A DNA stretch of 64,000 bases from NCBI GenBank assembly GCA_903917345.1, contig CAIXAE010000043.1:93378-157377 (forward strand). Reading direction: 5' to 3'. Numbering within the stretch: position 1 is the stretch's first letter; the number at the start of each line of letters is the position of its first letter. This DNA comes from an uncultured Methylococcaceae bacterium. GTDB taxonomy: Bacteria > Pseudomonadota > Gammaproteobacteria > Methylococcales > Methylomonadaceae. A model generated the notes under the pieces. It worked only from the letters and a program-made list of their open reading frames with translations, did no database searches and was not told where the DNA came from. The position numbers and the translations under genes are program-made. Of the stretch, positions 35,894-49,333 are shown one piece after another.

Positions 35894-37723
35894 CTACTCC
35901 ACTGTTACAGATTTCGCCAAATTCCTAGGTTGATCAACATCAGTACCTTTTAAAATTGCGACGTGATAAGACAATAACTGCAAAGGAATGGTATAAACAA
36001 TCGGCGCCACCTCATTATCCACTTGCGGGATTTTTATAATTTGCACATTAGTATCTGGCGCACTAGCTAAAGTTTCATCCATAAACACGATTAGTTGCCC
36101 ACCTCTTGCACTCACTTCCTGAATATTTGATTTCAACTTTTCTAATAGACTATTGTTTGGCGCAACTGTAATAACTGGCATATCTGCATCTATTAGCGCT
36201 AACGGACCATGTTTGAGCTCACCAGCCGGATAGGCCTCTGCATGTATGTATGAAATTTCTTTTAGCTTTAATGCGCCTTCCATTGCAATAGGGTACTGAC
36301 TACCGCGACCTAAAAACAATGCATTTTGTTTTTCGGCAAATTGTTCCGCTAATACCTTAATCGTTTCATCTAACTTTAATACCGCTTCGATCTTACCGGG
36401 TAAACTAAATAATTCTGAAGTAATTTTTGCTTCTAACTCGTCACTTAGTTGGAAGCGTCTCCCTATTGCAAGCACTAATAACATTAAAGCCGTTAACTGT
36501 GTAGTAAACGCCTTAGTTGATGCGACACCAATTTCAGGACCCGCTCGTGTCATTAACACAAGATCAGACTCTCTAACCAAAGAACTTTCTGGGCCATTAC
36601 ACACCGCTATTGAATATTTGGCGCCTAGCTTTTTAGCTTCTTGTAATGCCGCCAAGGTGTCCGCTGTTTCTCCCGATTGAGAAATTGTCACCACCAAGGT
36701 GTCTGGTGCTAACACAGGGCTTCTATATCTAAACTCACTAGCCACTTCAATATTACAAGGCACTCTAGCCAGCTCTTCGAACCAATACCTTGCAACCAAT
36801 CCCGCGTGATAACTGGTACCACATGCCAGAATTTGTACTGACTTAATCTTATCAAATACTTCCGTAGCATTATGACCAAAAGCAGATTCTTGTAGACGAT
36901 TATTAATAAAGCGCCCCTCTAGGGTTTGAGATATCGCAAAAGGTTGCTCATAAATCTCTTTTAGCATGTAATGGCGGTACTCACCCTTATTAACGGAATC
37001 CGCCGTAAGCTGACTTTCTTTAACAGGACGAGTCACTATTTGATCGTTTTGATCATAGATAACAATTTTATCAATAGTTAACGTCGCTATATCGCCATCT
37101 TCTAAAAATATAAACCGCTGTGTAACGGGTAATAAAGCAGCGACGTCTGAGGCGATAAAATATTCACCTATACCAACACCGATGACTAAAGGACTACCTT
37201 TGCGACACGCAATTAAGGTCTCTGGATTGTCTGCATTAATAATACCTAAGGAATAAGCGCCTTCTAGTTTTGCAATAGTTGATTTAACGGCCGCTAATAA
37301 GTTAGTCGTGCTCTCCATAGTTTGGGCTATTTGATGCACTATCACTTCAGTATCTGTTTCTGAAGTAAATAGGTATCCATCTTCTTTTAATGCACCACGT
37401 AAATCTTCGTGATTTTCAATGATGCCATTATGCACCACGGCTAATTTATCTTGGCTAATATGAGGATGAGCATTGGCGGTACTTGGTTTACCGTGTGTTG
37501 CCCAGCGGGTATGAGCAATACCAATAGTGCCTGTTATTGGCTCAGCATGAATTAAATCTTCTAAACCTTTAACTTTACCTAGCTCTCTTTTCCTAAATAT
37601 CGTTTGGACGTTTATAACCGCTAAACCTGCTGAATCGTATCCACGATATTCAAGACGCTTAAGCCCCTCAATAAGTATGGGCACTATATTACGTTGCGCT
37701 ATACCACCTACTATTCCGCACAT
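35894..37723 (-). CDS. glmS: Glutamine-fructose-6-phosphate aminotransferase (isomerizing)
   Basis: Makes glucosamine-6-phosphate for cell-wall precursor synthesis. The true start is the ATG at 37723, giving 609 residues as in E. coli and placing the catalytic nucleophile Cys directly after Met (MCGIVGG). The glutaminase domain has HTRWATHG and HNGIIENH; two SIS isomerase domains follow (ILACGTSYHAG, SQSGETADT, KEISYIHAEAYPAGELKHGP). It closes with KSVTVE. It begins 1 nt after the glmU stop, downstream of the ATP synthase operon as in E. coli. No ribozyme-like leader is evident. Confidence 0.97.
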   Translation of the reverse strand: MCGIVGGIAQRNIVPILIEGLKRLEYRGYDSAGLAVINVQTIFRKRELGKVKGLEDLIHAEPITGTIGIAHTRWATHGKPSTANAHPHISQDKLAVVHNGIIENHEDLRGALKEDGYLFTSETDTEVIVHQIAQTMESTTNLLAAVKSTIAKLEGAYSLGIINADNPETLIACRKGSPLVIGVGIGEYFIASDVAALLPVTQRFIFLEDGDIATLTIDKIVIYDQNDQIVTRPVKESQLTADSVNKGEYRHYMLKEIYEQPFAISQTLEGRFINNRLQESAFGHNATEVFDKIKSVQILACGTSYHAGLVARYWFEELARVPCNIEVASEFRYRSPVLAPDTLVVTISQSGETADTLAALQEAKKLGAKYSIAVCNGPESSLVRESDLVLMTRAGPEIGVASTKAFTTQLTALMLLVLAIGRRFQLSDELEAKITSELFSLPGKIEAVLKLDETIKVLAEQFAEKQNALFLGRGSQYPIAMEGALKLKEISYIHAEAYPAGELKHGPLALIDADMPVITVAPNNSLLEKLKSNIQEVSARGGQLIVFMDETLASAPDTNVQIIKIPQVDNEVAPIVYTIPLQLLSYHVAILKGTDVDQPRNLAKSVTVE

Positions 37724-37724
37724 A

Positions 37725-39095
37725 TTATTTATCCTTTTTGACGGGTCTTTGCCAACTCGCAATTGAAGTTTGTTTAGATCGACTTAATGTTAGCTGATTT
37801 TCAGGGCTGTCTTTTGTAATAGTTGACCCTGCACCAATAGTAGCATTCTTACCTATGGTTACTGGCGCAACTAATTGAGTATCAGATCCGATAAATGCCC
37901 CATCCTCAATAATGGTTCTAAATTTATTAACGCCATCATAATTACACGTAATCGTACCTGCTCCAATATTAACTTGGCTGCCCACAGTGGAGTCACCAAT
38001 ATAACTCAAGTGATTTACTTTACTTCCCGTTGCAATAGTAGATTTTTTAATCTCTACGAAGTTACCGATATGTACGTGATCCGCTAATATGGCTTCTGGA
38101 CGTAATCTGGCATAGGGACCTACTCGACTGCCTTGACCCACCACTGCATTTTCAATTACACAATGGGAGAGTATTTCAACATCATCACCAATAACAGAAT
38201 CTTTGATTTGGGTATTTGCACCAATCTTTACATTGTTACCAATACTATTTACACCTTCAAATATGACATTAACATCAACGATAATGTCAGTACCTAAATG
38301 TGCAATCTCGCCTCTTATATCAAATCTAGTAGGATCCAATAACGTAACACCTAATTCCATCAATTTCTCAGCCTGTTCTTTTTGATACACTCTCTCTAAG
38401 TGACTCAATTGCAGTCTATTATTAACACCTAAAACTTCATCTTCTGACTCTGCCAGCCTAGTATTTACAGTAAACCCATCATTGACCGCCATTTCAATAA
38501 CATCTGTTAAATAATATTCACCTTGAGCATTACTGTTACCTAATTGACTTAACCAACGTTTTAAATCACCACCCTGCAAAGCTAAAATACCGGTATTACC
38601 TTCAGTTATTAACTTCTCTTCAGAAGACGCATCCTTCTCTTCAACAATTTTTAGTACTTTTCCGTCGGTGTTTCTAACAATCCGACCATAACCGGTAGGA
38701 TTTGCAAGATTAACTGTCAGCAATCCAATTGATTTATCAGACACCAATGCAATCAGCTTCTCTACAGTAGCTAACTTTAATAAAGGGACATCACCATATA
38801 AAATCAGCACAATATCCTGAGCTTCAATTTGATCCGCTACTTGTTGTACTGCATGACCTGTACCCAACTGTTGTTTTTGTTCAGCCCAATTTGCATTAAT
38901 ACCTTGTAAGGCTTCTTTAACTAAATCACCACCATGACCATAAACAATCTTAATACTATTATTATTTAATTGACTGCTAAGCTCATAAACGTGCTGAAGC
39001 AATGGTTTATGAGCAATCTTATGCAATACTTTAGGAAGTTCAGAACGCATACGCGAACCCTTACCTGCAGCAAGAATAACTGTGGTGATTTTCAT
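37725..39095 (-). CDS. glmU: Bifunctional GlmU uridyltransferase/acetyltransferase
   Basis: Acetylates glucosamine-1-phosphate and then forms UDP-GlcNAc. The 456-residue protein has an N-terminal pyrophosphorylase domain with LAAGKGSRMRSELPKVLH, GTGHAVQQ and YGDVPLL, and a C-terminal left-handed beta-helix of hexapeptide repeats (GDDVEILSHCVIENAVVGQGS, IGAGTITCNYDG). A terminator separates it from atpC, so the glmUS pair probably has its own promoter as well. Confidence 0.97.
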   Translation of the reverse strand: MKITTVILAAGKGSRMRSELPKVLHKIAHKPLLQHVYELSSQLNNNSIKIVYGHGGDLVKEALQGINANWAEQKQQLGTGHAVQQVADQIEAQDIVLILYGDVPLLKLATVEKLIALVSDKSIGLLTVNLANPTGYGRIVRNTDGKVLKIVEEKDASSEEKLITEGNTGILALQGGDLKRWLSQLGNSNAQGEYYLTDVIEMAVNDGFTVNTRLAESEDEVLGVNNRLQLSHLERVYQKEQAEKLMELGVTLLDPTRFDIRGEIAHLGTDIIVDVNVIFEGVNSIGNNVKIGANTQIKDSVIGDDVEILSHCVIENAVVGQGSRVGPYARLRPEAILADHVHIGNFVEIKKSTIATGSKVNHLSYIGDSTVGSQVNIGAGTITCNYDGVNKFRTIIEDGAFIGSDTQLVAPVTIGKNATIGAGSTITKDSPENQLTLSRSKQTSIASWQRPVKKDK

Positions 39096-39113
39096 TTTTC
39101 TTTGACCTATTAA

Positions 39114-39150
39114 ACAAAAAAACCCGAGAGTGAAAACACTATCGGGTTTT
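39114..39150 (-). terminator. Rho-independent terminator after atpC
   Basis: On the minus strand, AAAACCCGATAGTG and CACTCTCGGGTTTT form a stem with a short loop, followed by a run of T. It lies between atpC and glmU and should end or attenuate the ATP synthase transcript. Confidence 0.88.
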
Positions 39151-39196
39151 AAGAATTATTATGTTAAGCAATCTAACATTGACAATTGATACTAAC

Positions 39197-39619
39197 TTAT
39201 CCGCCGCGCTTTCTTAATCTATCAAGAGTTCTTAATTGCATGACAGCTTGTTGCAATTGAGACTGCGCTGTTGCGTAATCGATTTTACCTGATGAATCAG
39301 ATAATGCTTCCTCTGCCTTCACTTTAGCCTCTAATACTGCAGCTTCATCAATATCAGCAGCTCTAACAGCTGTATCAGCCAGAATAGTTACTAAATGAGG
39401 TTGAACTTCTAAAAGTCCCCCAGAAATATAAAAGGGGTAACTTTCACTCTCACTTACTTTAACACGGACTTCACCAGGGTTAAGTTTTGTTATTAATGGA
39501 GCATGACGAGGCGAAATACCTAATTCACCCATTTCAGCAGGTGCAAAGATCATTTCGGCTAAGCCCGAAAAAATCTCTTTCTCTGCACTTACTATATCTA
39601 CATGTACGGTCATGGTCAT
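39197..39619 (-). CDS. atpC: ATP synthase F1 subunit epsilon
   Basis: Central-stalk subunit of 140 residues that couples rotation and inhibits ATP hydrolysis. The N-terminal beta-sandwich is recognisable from [35 protein letters not shown] and the C-terminal helices from AEEALSD and [21 protein letters not shown]. Two ATGs lie two codons apart; I keep the first, behind AGGTGAAG. Last gene of the operon. Confidence 0.96.
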   Translation of the reverse strand: MTMTVHVDIVSAEKEIFSGLAEMIFAPAEMGELGISPRHAPLITKLNPGEVRVKVSESESYPFYISGGLLEVQPHLVTILADTAVRAADIDEAAVLEAKVKAEEALSDSSGKIDYATAQSQLQQAVMQLRTLDRLRKRGG

Positions 39620-39669
39620 TTCTTCACCTATTGCAATCTACCCTCTGCCATTAAGCAGACGGAATCAAA

Positions 39670-41070
<1,401 letters not shown>

Positions 41071-41112
41071 TTATGTCATTTTGCATGGGGCTTTCAACTA
41101 GCTCACAAGAGC

Positions 41113-41976
41113 CTATACAGCGGCGGCTCCGGCAACAATTTCTGAAATTTCTTGAGTAATAGCAGCTTGTCTAGCCTTATTGTAAATCAATTGCAATTCA
41201 CCAATTAGGTTACCCGCATTATCCGATGCACTTTTCATAGCAACCATTCTGGCCGCTTGCTCACAAGCGTTATTTTCTACCAATCCTTGATATACTTTTG
41301 ATTCTATAAATCGAGTTAACAAATGATCCAATACTTCTTTAGCATCTGGCTCGTAAATATAATCCCAATGGCCACTTAAATTTTCATCAAGTTCATGTGC
41401 GACCACAGGCAATAATTGTTCAATTGTTGGTCGCTGAGTCATGGTATTCACGAACTCATTACTCACAACATATAACTGATCAATTGTGCCAACTTCATAA
41501 GCATCAAGCATTATCTTTATAATACCCACGATATCGTGAAGATGCGGAGCATCACCTAATTTAGAAACTTGACCCACTAAATTTACTTTCAAATTACCAA
41601 AAAAACCAAAAGCTTTACTACCAATAGTACAAATATCAACTTCAACATTTGTGTTTTCCCATTGCATTAATTCAGCTAAAGTTTTTCTAAATAGATTTGA
41701 ATTTAAACCACCACACAAACCTCTATCCGAACTCACTACAATTACACCCACTCGCTTAACTTCACGAGGGACTAAAAAAGTATGTTTATATTCAGGATTT
41801 GCTTGTGCTAAGTGCTTAATAATTTGGCCAATCTTTACAGAATAAGGTCTAGTAGCCTGCATCCTATCTTTTGTTTTACGCATTTTACTCGCAGCAACCA
41901 TTTCCATTGCTCGAGTGATCTTTTGAGTATTCTTAATACTCGCGATCTTGGTACGTATTTCTTTGCCAACAGCCAT
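41113..41976 (-). CDS. atpG: ATP synthase F1 subunit gamma
   Basis: Rotor shaft subunit of 287 residues. The N- and C-terminal helices that form the coiled coil are clear: [30 protein letters not shown] at the start (read in parts) and [32 protein letters not shown] end. [12 protein letters not shown] is the conserved Rossmann-like signature. It lies 12 bp downstream of atpA. Confidence 0.97.
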   Translation of the reverse strand: MAVGKEIRTKIASIKNTQKITRAMEMVAASKMRKTKDRMQATRPYSVKIGQIIKHLAQANPEYKHTFLVPREVKRVGVIVVSSDRGLCGGLNSNLFRKTLAELMQWENTNVEVDICTIGSKAFGFFGNLKVNLVGQVSKLGDAPHLHDIVGIIKIMLDAYEVGTIDQLYVVSNEFVNTMTQRPTIEQLLPVVAHELDENLSGHWDYIYEPDAKEVLDHLLTRFIESKVYQGLVENNACEQAARMVAMKSASDNAGNLIGELQLIYNKARQAAITQEISEIVAGAAAV

Positions 41977-41988
41977 TAGAAGACCCTT

Positions 41989-43530
41989 TTACCAGCTATG
42001 CGTGTTAATGAAAGTTTCAATTGCAGATTTCAATCCACTGCTAATATCATTATTGTAATCGCCAGTTGAATTTATAGTGTTAATCAAGTCTGCATGTTCA
42101 GACTTTAAATACGACTGTAATGCGGCTTCAAAATCAAGTACTTTGTTAACTTCAATTTTATCAAGATAGCCTTCGTTTGCTGCAAATAATGACACCGCCA
42201 TTTGTGCAACTGACATAGGAGAATATTGATTTTGTTTCATCAACTCGGTTACGCGTTGACCACGTTCAATTTGCTTACGTGTGCTTTCATCTAAATCTGA
42301 AGCAAACTGAGCAAACGCGGCTAACTCACGATATTGAGCCAAATCAAGACGAGTACCACCACCTAATTTTTTAATGATCTTAGTTTGTGCAGCACCACCT
42401 ACTCGAGATACCGATAAACCAGCATTTACTGCAGGACGAATACCAGAGTTGAATAAGTTACTTTCTAAGAAAATTTGACCATCAGTAATAGAAATTACGT
42501 TAGTTGGTACGAAAGCTGATACGTCACCCCCTTGAGTTTCAATAATTGGCAACGCAGTCAAAGAACCTGTTTTACCTTTTACTTTACCGCCAGTTAATTT
42601 CTCAACTTCTTCAGCGTTGATTCTAGCCGCTCTTTCTAATAAACGAGAGTGCAAATAGAATACGTCACCAGGATAAGCTTCACGACCTGGAGGACGACGT
42701 AATAATAATGAAACTTGACGATAAGCCCAGGCTTGTTTAGTTAAATCATCATAAATGATTAAAGCATCTTCACCACGGTCCCTGAAAAACTCACCCATTG
42801 AACAACCAGTATACGGTGCAATGAATTGTAAAGCAGCTGATTCAGACGCTGAAGCGGCAACGATAATTGTGTGAGCCATAGCACCGTGCTCTTCTAATTT
42901 GCGCACTACGTTTGCAATAGAAGATCGTTTTTGACCAATCGCTACATAGATACATTTAATGCCGGTACCTTTTTGATTGATGATGGCATCAATTGCAATA
43001 GCTGTTTTACCAGTTTGTCTATCGCCAATAATCAACTCACGTTGACCACGGCCTACTGGAATCATCGCATCAATTGATTTCAAACCTAATTGCACGGGTT
43101 GATCAACTGATTGACGAGCAATTACGCCCGGAGCAATTTTCTCAATCGGTGCAGTTTCAGTGGTATCAATAGCGCCTTTACCGTCGATTGGGTTACCTAA
43201 GGCATCCACTACACGACCTAATAACGCTTCACCAACTGGAACTTCTAATATTTTACCAGTACATTTAACTGTATCGCCTTCAGTGATGTGTTGATAGTTA
43301 CCTAAAACAACGACACCAACAGAGTCTCTTTCTAAGTTAAGTGCCATGCCGTAAGTGTTACCAGGAAACTCTAGCATTTCACCTTGCATTGCTTCAGAAA
43401 GACCATGTACTCTCACAATACCATCAGTCACACTGACTACGGTACCTTCTGTATGCGCTTCGGCACTTAAGTCGAAGTTTTCGATCTTCTTTTTAATCAG
43501 ATCACTTATTTCAGATGGGTTTAATTGCAT
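41989..43530 (-). CDS. atpA: ATP synthase F1 subunit alpha
   Basis: Non-catalytic nucleotide-binding subunit. The true start is the ATG at 43530 ([19 protein letters not shown]), which gives 513 residues as in E. coli; the frame extends 23 codons further into atpH without reason. P-loop [11 protein letters not shown], arginine finger region [10 protein letters not shown], and the [24 protein letters not shown] region are intact. It begins 16 bp after the atpH stop. Confidence 0.98.
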   Translation of the reverse strand: MQLNPSEISDLIKKKIENFDLSAEAHTEGTVVSVTDGIVRVHGLSEAMQGEMLEFPGNTYGMALNLERDSVGVVVLGNYQHITEGDTVKCTGKILEVPVGEALLGRVVDALGNPIDGKGAIDTTETAPIEKIAPGVIARQSVDQPVQLGLKSIDAMIPVGRGQRELIIGDRQTGKTAIAIDAIINQKGTGIKCIYVAIGQKRSSIANVVRKLEEHGAMAHTIIVAASASESAALQFIAPYTGCSMGEFFRDRGEDALIIYDDLTKQAWAYRQVSLLLRRPPGREAYPGDVFYLHSRLLERAARINAEEVEKLTGGKVKGKTGSLTALPIIETQGGDVSAFVPTNVISITDGQIFLESNLFNSGIRPAVNAGLSVSRVGGAAQTKIIKKLGGGTRLDLAQYRELAAFAQFASDLDESTRKQIERGQRVTELMKQNQYSPMSVAQMAVSLFAANEGYLDKIEVNKVLDFEAALQSYLKSEHADLINTINSTGDYNNDISSGLKSAIETFINTHSW

Positions 43531-43546
43531 GTTCTTTATCTCACTC

Positions 43547-44080
43547 TCACTGTAGTGCTTTGTGCATATGTTGAAGTCGACCTTTAATTGTTCCGTCAAT
43601 TACTCTGTCGCCTGCTCGAACCAGAACGCCACCAATTAATGTTTTATCAACAGCGACATTCATATGAATTTTTTTACCTAAAGCCTTTTCCAACGTTTCA
43701 GTAAAGCTTTGCTTTGCTTCTTTTGTTAAAGCATATGCTGACAATACTTCAACTTCGACATACCCTTCATCTTCCGCTTTATATGTCTCATAAAGCTTAG
43801 CAATTTGAGGTAACAACACTAAACGATTGTTGTGAACCAATAACTTCAGAAAGTTACTATTTTCTACTGTTACATGTTCTTGGCAAATATCTAGCATCAA
43901 TTCTGCTAATTTTTGTTTATTGACTTTAGGATTATCAATAACTACAGAAATGTCTTCATTTTCAAGCACTGCTGACATAAAAGATAAACTCTGCGACCAC
44001 TCTACCGTCGCATTAGTTTCTTTAGCTCTTTTAAAAACTGCAGCTGCGTAAGGTCTTGCTAATGTTGCCAATTCGCTCAT
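43547..44080 (-). CDS. atpH: ATP synthase F1 subunit delta
   Basis: Peripheral-stalk subunit of 177 residues that links F1 to the b subunits. The N-terminal [18 protein letters not shown] and the C-terminal [24 protein letters not shown] segments are characteristic. It starts 5 bp after atpF. Confidence 0.96.
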   Translation of the reverse strand: MSELATLARPYAAAVFKRAKETNATVEWSQSLSFMSAVLENEDISVVIDNPKVNKQKLAELMLDICQEHVTVENSNFLKLLVHNNRLVLLPQIAKLYETYKAEDEGYVEVEVLSAYALTKEAKQSFTETLEKALGKKIHMNVAVDKTLIGGVLVRAGDRVIDGTIKGRLQHMHKALQ

Positions 44081-44085
44081 TATGC

Positions 44086-44559
44086 TTAACTCAGTTGTTT
44101 AGAGACTTTAGTTATAATGTCTTGATGCTTTGCTTTATCAATCTCGGCATTCAAAATCTGCTCTGCAGCGTTTAAAGCTAAGTCAGCTACTTGTTGACGT
44201 AAGCCTTCTTTTGCTTGCTGCATTTCTTGTTCTATTTGTGCTTTTGCTGCAAGTAACAAACGCTCACCTTCTTTCTTCGCGGTGTCTTTTGATTCTTCAA
44301 CAATTTCATTAGCACGCTTCTGGGCCAAAGTTACAATCTCTGAAGATTGCTCTTTTGCTTCTTTTATAACGCCTATTGCTTTCTTTTCAGCCAAGATAAT
44401 TTGTTCTTGACCTTTTTCAGCAGCCGCTAAACCATCAGCAATTTTCTTTTTACGTTCTTCTAAAGAGTCAAATAACGGTGGCCAAATGTACTTCATGGTA
44501 AACCATACCAGAAGTGCAAAGGTTATCATTTGCCCAATCAGAGTAGCATTGATACTCAC
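44086..44559 (-). CDS. atpF: ATP synthase Fo subunit b
   Basis: Membrane-anchored stator of 157 residues: one N-terminal membrane helix ([23 protein letters not shown]), then a long charged helix rich in Ala, Glu and Lys, ending in the delta-binding region. Only one b gene is present, so the stator is a homodimer as in E. coli. Confidence 0.96.
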   Translation of the reverse strand: MSINATLIGQMITFALLVWFTMKYIWPPLFDSLEERKKKIADGLAAAEKGQEQIILAEKKAIGVIKEAKEQSSEIVTLAQKRANEIVEESKDTAKKEGERLLLAAKAQIEQEMQQAKEGLRQQVADLALNAAEQILNAEIDKAKHQDIITKVSKQLS

Positions 44560-44598
44560 GATGCGTTCCTCTTGTTGCTATTAAATACGAAAGTACTA

Positions 44599-44901
<303 letters not shown>

Positions 44902-44933
44902 TTATTTTAATAGTTAAAAGTGTAAAACAATAA

Positions 44934-45737
<804 letters not shown>

Positions 45738-46097
45738 TTAGCGCAGTAGTAACGCAAACCAAAAAACCGATAATGCTGTTATATATCCAACTAACAACGG
45801 TAATATTTCAATGTTAGGCAACTTGAAAACTATTAAAAACAATACAACAGTTATTATTAATTTTCCTGCCTCTCCTATATAAAAGGAGTTAAGTACTTTT
45901 CTTGCCGATCGCACAGTCGACTTATTGACGACTATTGCAAAAAAGAGATTAGGTATAAATGCTGCCACCCCGCCTAATATGCATGACAGGGCGTGATTAT
46001 ATCCCTTAAATATCAAGAAGCCAGATGAGATAATAATGCTTATCAAGAATTGATAAGCTAGAATCTTACTGACAGTAGACAATTTTCTACTGCTCAC
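45738..46097 (-). CDS. atpI: ATP synthase-associated protein I
   Basis: A 119-residue membrane protein with four hydrophobic segments, first gene of the ATP synthase operon. AtpI helps assemble or stabilise the c-ring and may carry Mg2+. Sequence is weakly conserved, but length, topology, the GGVAAFIPNLFFA segment and position ahead of atpB support the call. It starts at GTG with a GGGGAGATGGA ribosome site. About 200 bp of AT-rich DNA upstream, toward purC, should hold the operon promoter. Confidence 0.9.
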   Translation of the reverse strand: MSSRKLSTVSKILAYQFLISIIISSGFLIFKGYNHALSCILGGVAAFIPNLFFAIVVNKSTVRSARKVLNSFYIGEAGKLIITVVLFLIVFKLPNIEILPLLVGYITALSVFWFALLLR

Positions 46098-46303
46098 TCC
46101 ATCTCCCCGACATAATAGCTTGAGGATTATATATATCGAACCTAATTAAATCAAGAATGATTGAGATCAAATCTCAATTAACTCAAGTTTATATTCATAC
46201 ATATTTGTAAAATATTATACCTTAATTATCTTAAGGTTATTAGCAAAAAATCCTTAATATCAGCACTAATTGTTAGCCAATAAAGATCAGAAACTTTAAC
46301 TGA

Positions 46304-47200
46304 TTAAATACTTGACGTTAACCTCGTTTCCGCTTCAGCGTATTTTTTTGCACAGAAACCAGTGACTTCTGATGGTAATAATGGACCAGGCGCTGTTTTA
46401 TTCCAGTCTAAGGTTTCCAAATAATCACGTATATATTGTTTATCAAAACTAGGAGGACTTATACCCACTTGGTACTCATCTGCAGGCCAAAATCTTGAAG
46501 AATCTGGCGTTAACACCTCGTCAATTAAATACAACACACCTGCATCATCTACACCAAATTCAAACTTGGTATCCGCAATTATAATGCCACGCTCTTTTGC
46601 GTACGCCGCAGCCTCTTTATAAATCTTTAAACTTGCATTTCTAACTTGTTCTGCCAAATCTTGCCCCATTAAGGCGACAGTTTTTTCAAAAGACACATTC
46701 TCATCATGCTGATCTACTGCCGCTTTGGTAGACGGTGTATAGATAGGTTCAGGAAGTTGCTCAGCTTGCTGTAGACCTTCGGGTAATTTAATACCGCAGA
46801 CTTCGCCCGTTTTTTGATAATCTTTCCAACCCGAGCCAATCAAATACCCTCGAACAATAGCTTCAACAGGCAAAGGTTTAAGTTTTTTTACTACTACGGC
46901 GCGACCTTCAACCTGTGCTCTTTCTAATGCGTCAGGCAATACATCTGCTAAAGTTAGATCAGATATATGATTAGGCATAATATAACCTAATTTATCAAAC
47001 CAAAAATTTGATATACGGGTTAACACTCTACCTTTTCCGGGAATAGGATCAGGCAATATTACATCAAAGGCTGACAATCTATCTGTTGCTACTATCAACA
47101 TATACTTATCATTAATATCATAGATATCACGCACTTTTCCACGCGCAATAAGCTTTAAAGATGATAAAGATGATTCATATAAAGCAACGGGGTTAGTCAT
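46304..47200 (-). CDS. purC: SAICAR synthase
   Basis: Phosphoribosylaminoimidazole-succinocarboxamide synthase of purine synthesis. The 298-residue protein is of the longer type rather than the roughly 237-residue E. coli form. It shows [53 protein letters not shown] and [12 protein letters not shown], with [14 protein letters not shown] near the C-terminus. It is divergent from relA, with a 168-bp gap. Confidence 0.95.
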   Translation of the reverse strand: MTNPVALYESSLSSLKLIARGKVRDIYDINDKYMLIVATDRLSAFDVILPDPIPGKGRVLTRISNFWFDKLGYIMPNHISDLTLADVLPDALERAQVEGRAVVVKKLKPLPVEAIVRGYLIGSGWKDYQKTGEVCGIKLPEGLQQAEQLPEPIYTPSTKAAVDQHDENVSFEKTVALMGQDLAEQVRNASLKIYKEAAAYAKERGIIIADTKFEFGVDDAGVLYLIDEVLTPDSSRFWPADEYQVGISPPSFDKQYIRDYLETLDWNKTAPGPLLPSEVTGFCAKKYAEAETRLTSSI

Positions 47201-47368
47201 AAAACCTCACTAAAAGATTAAAACAAGTACTACCGATCAATAGTTAACTGTTTTCGCAGCACCTAAAAATGCTGAATATTAACATTATTTTGCCAAAATC
47301 TGCAGGCTTATCATCGATAATGTTATCGTACGAATTGCTAAGTTTGCATAATCCACTACAATAATTTA

Positions 47369-49267
47369 ATGCAAAACAATTCACCGACAGACAAAGCTCT
47401 ATTTAGCGATTTTACTACCGACCAAGTCAGCCTTATTAAGCGTGCACTCAGCATTATTGAGTTTATTCCCATTGAGCCCAACTCTCACCTTCCCAAAAGC
47501 ATTGATGTAGCTGAATTTTTGGACACTTACAACGTTGACGTTAATACTGTATTAGCCACTTTACTAACAGACCCCAGACTGGCAAAGTCAATCATCCCAC
47601 TGGATATTAAAGCGGAATTTGGCGAGACGGTTGCCATCTTAGTTAAAGATGTTAACTGGTTAAACTCACTCAAAATCTATTCCCCGGCCGTTTCTGCCTC
47701 ACCACATGAAGCAGAAACCTTAAGGCGCATGTTGCTATCAATGACCCATGATGTCAGGTCAATTCTAATTAAATTAGCCTATAGAATTCTTAGACTGCGT
47801 CATTTGCCTGATGAACCTGCAGAAATACGCCACTATATAGCCCAAGAAACCTTAGATATCTATGCCCCCATTGCCAACCGCTTAGGTATTCATCAAATTA
47901 AGTGGGAACTCGAGGATATGGCATTTAGATACATCAATCCTCATGATTACAAACACATCGCCAAATCACTCGCCTCCAAACGCCTAGAACGTGAAAACTG
48001 TATTGAAAGCTTTGTCACGCAATTACAAGCACAATTAACTGCCGAAAACATTAGCAGTGCCTGTTATGGCCGTCCTAAGCATATCTACAGTATCTGGAAA
48101 AAAACGCAGAAAAAGCATTTAGATATCCATCAGCTTTATGATCTATTAGCCGTGCGTGTCATTGTTGATAACTTGATCCAATGCTATACCGTACTCGGTA
48201 TTGTGCATAGCTTATGGGACTATATCCCTAATGAATTTGACGACTATATCGCTAAACCTAAAGAAAATGGTTATCAATCTTTACATACGGTTATTCATGA
48301 TGACGAGGGCAATCGCATAGAGGTACAAATCCGTACGCAAGCCATGCATGATTATGCTGAATTAGGTGTCGCCGCACATTGGTCCTATAAAGAAGGCGGC
48401 AAACAATCAGCCGCTTTAGAAAAAAGCGTCGCAACACTTCGTCAATTACTCCACGAAAAACAAGATGACGAGTCTTTATCAAGAGACTTTCATAGTGAAC
48501 TCTTTAACGACAAAGTGTATGTTTTGAGTCCTGCTAATAAAGTGATTGAACTACCTAAAGGCTCAACGCCTTTAGACTTTGCCTATGCCATTCATACAGA
48601 CGTGGGACATCGATGCCGAGGCGCTAAAATAAATGGCAAAATAATCCCCTTAACTTACCCGCTTAAGTCTGGCGAACAAATTGAGATATTAACCACCAAA
48701 ATTTGTGCACCCAATCGTAATTGGATAAACCCCAATCTAGGCTACTTAAAAACGAGTCGAGCTATTCATCGAGTTAAAAGCTGGTTTCGTAATCACCAAA
48801 AAGTTGAAACCATCAATGTTGGCAGAACCATCTTAGAGAAAGAGTGCAAGCATCTAGGCATTAAAAATATCGACATGGTAGACCTGCTTAGTTTCTTTAA
48901 ACACGCTAACTCAGATGATTTTTTTGAAGCCTTAGGCAGAAATGACATTAATGAACGCCAATTAGCAGGCTATTTAAAAATACCTGATAGTCCGCAACAC
49001 ACTTCATCATTTAGGCGTAAAACAACTTCCAGCGCAACGCCGTTAACACTATCAGTTGCCGGCATTAATAATATTGCCACCTCTTTTGCACATTGCTGCT
49101 CACCCAGCATTGATGATGCCATTATTGGTTTTATCTCTCACCATCATGGCATTACGATTCACCGAACTGATTGCAAAAACATCACTCAACTGGATAGTGA
49201 CAAACAATCTCAATTAATTTCAGTCAACTGGGACACTCATCATTCTGATCCGAGCTCAGAAACTTAA
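47369..49267 (+). CDS. relA: RelA-type (p)ppGpp synthetase lacking the ACT domain
   Basis: Ribosome-associated alarmone synthase, 632 residues against about 744 in E. coli RelA. The N-terminal HD region is degenerate (LLTDPRL where hydrolases have HDVIED), so no hydrolase activity is expected. The synthetase domain has GRPKHIYSIWKK and the RelA-type acidic motif in NEFDDYIAKPKENGYQSLHT. TGS follows (KVYVLSPANKVIELPKGSTPLDFAYAIH, read in parts), then a helical region and the ZFD/CC motif AHCCSPSIDD at about residue 575. The chain stops about 50 residues later, with no ACT/RRM domain. It precedes polA by 66 bp. Confidence 0.93.
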   Translation: MQNNSPTDKALFSDFTTDQVSLIKRALSIIEFIPIEPNSHLPKSIDVAEFLDTYNVDVNTVLATLLTDPRLAKSIIPLDIKAEFGETVAILVKDVNWLNSLKIYSPAVSASPHEAETLRRMLLSMTHDVRSILIKLAYRILRLRHLPDEPAEIRHYIAQETLDIYAPIANRLGIHQIKWELEDMAFRYINPHDYKHIAKSLASKRLERENCIESFVTQLQAQLTAENISSACYGRPKHIYSIWKKTQKKHLDIHQLYDLLAVRVIVDNLIQCYTVLGIVHSLWDYIPNEFDDYIAKPKENGYQSLHTVIHDDEGNRIEVQIRTQAMHDYAELGVAAHWSYKEGGKQSAALEKSVATLRQLLHEKQDDESLSRDFHSELFNDKVYVLSPANKVIELPKGSTPLDFAYAIHTDVGHRCRGAKINGKIIPLTYPLKSGEQIEILTTKICAPNRNWINPNLGYLKTSRAIHRVKSWFRNHQKVETINVGRTILEKECKHLGIKNIDMVDLLSFFKHANSDDFFEALGRNDINERQLAGYLKIPDSPQHTSSFRRKTTSSATPLTLSVAGINNIATSFAHCCSPSIDDAIIGFISHHHGITIHRTDCKNITQLDSDKQSQLISVNWDTHHSDPSSET

Positions 49268-49333
49268 AATTACGCCAAATTCAGTCGACGCGGTACTATA
49301 CATCTATAATTTTCTATCGAACTCTCAGCTTCT

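Noticed and set aside
41989..43599. AtpA with 23 extra N-terminal residues
   Set aside because: The extension overlaps atpH, has no homologous counterpart, and the ATG at 43530 gives the standard 513 residues.
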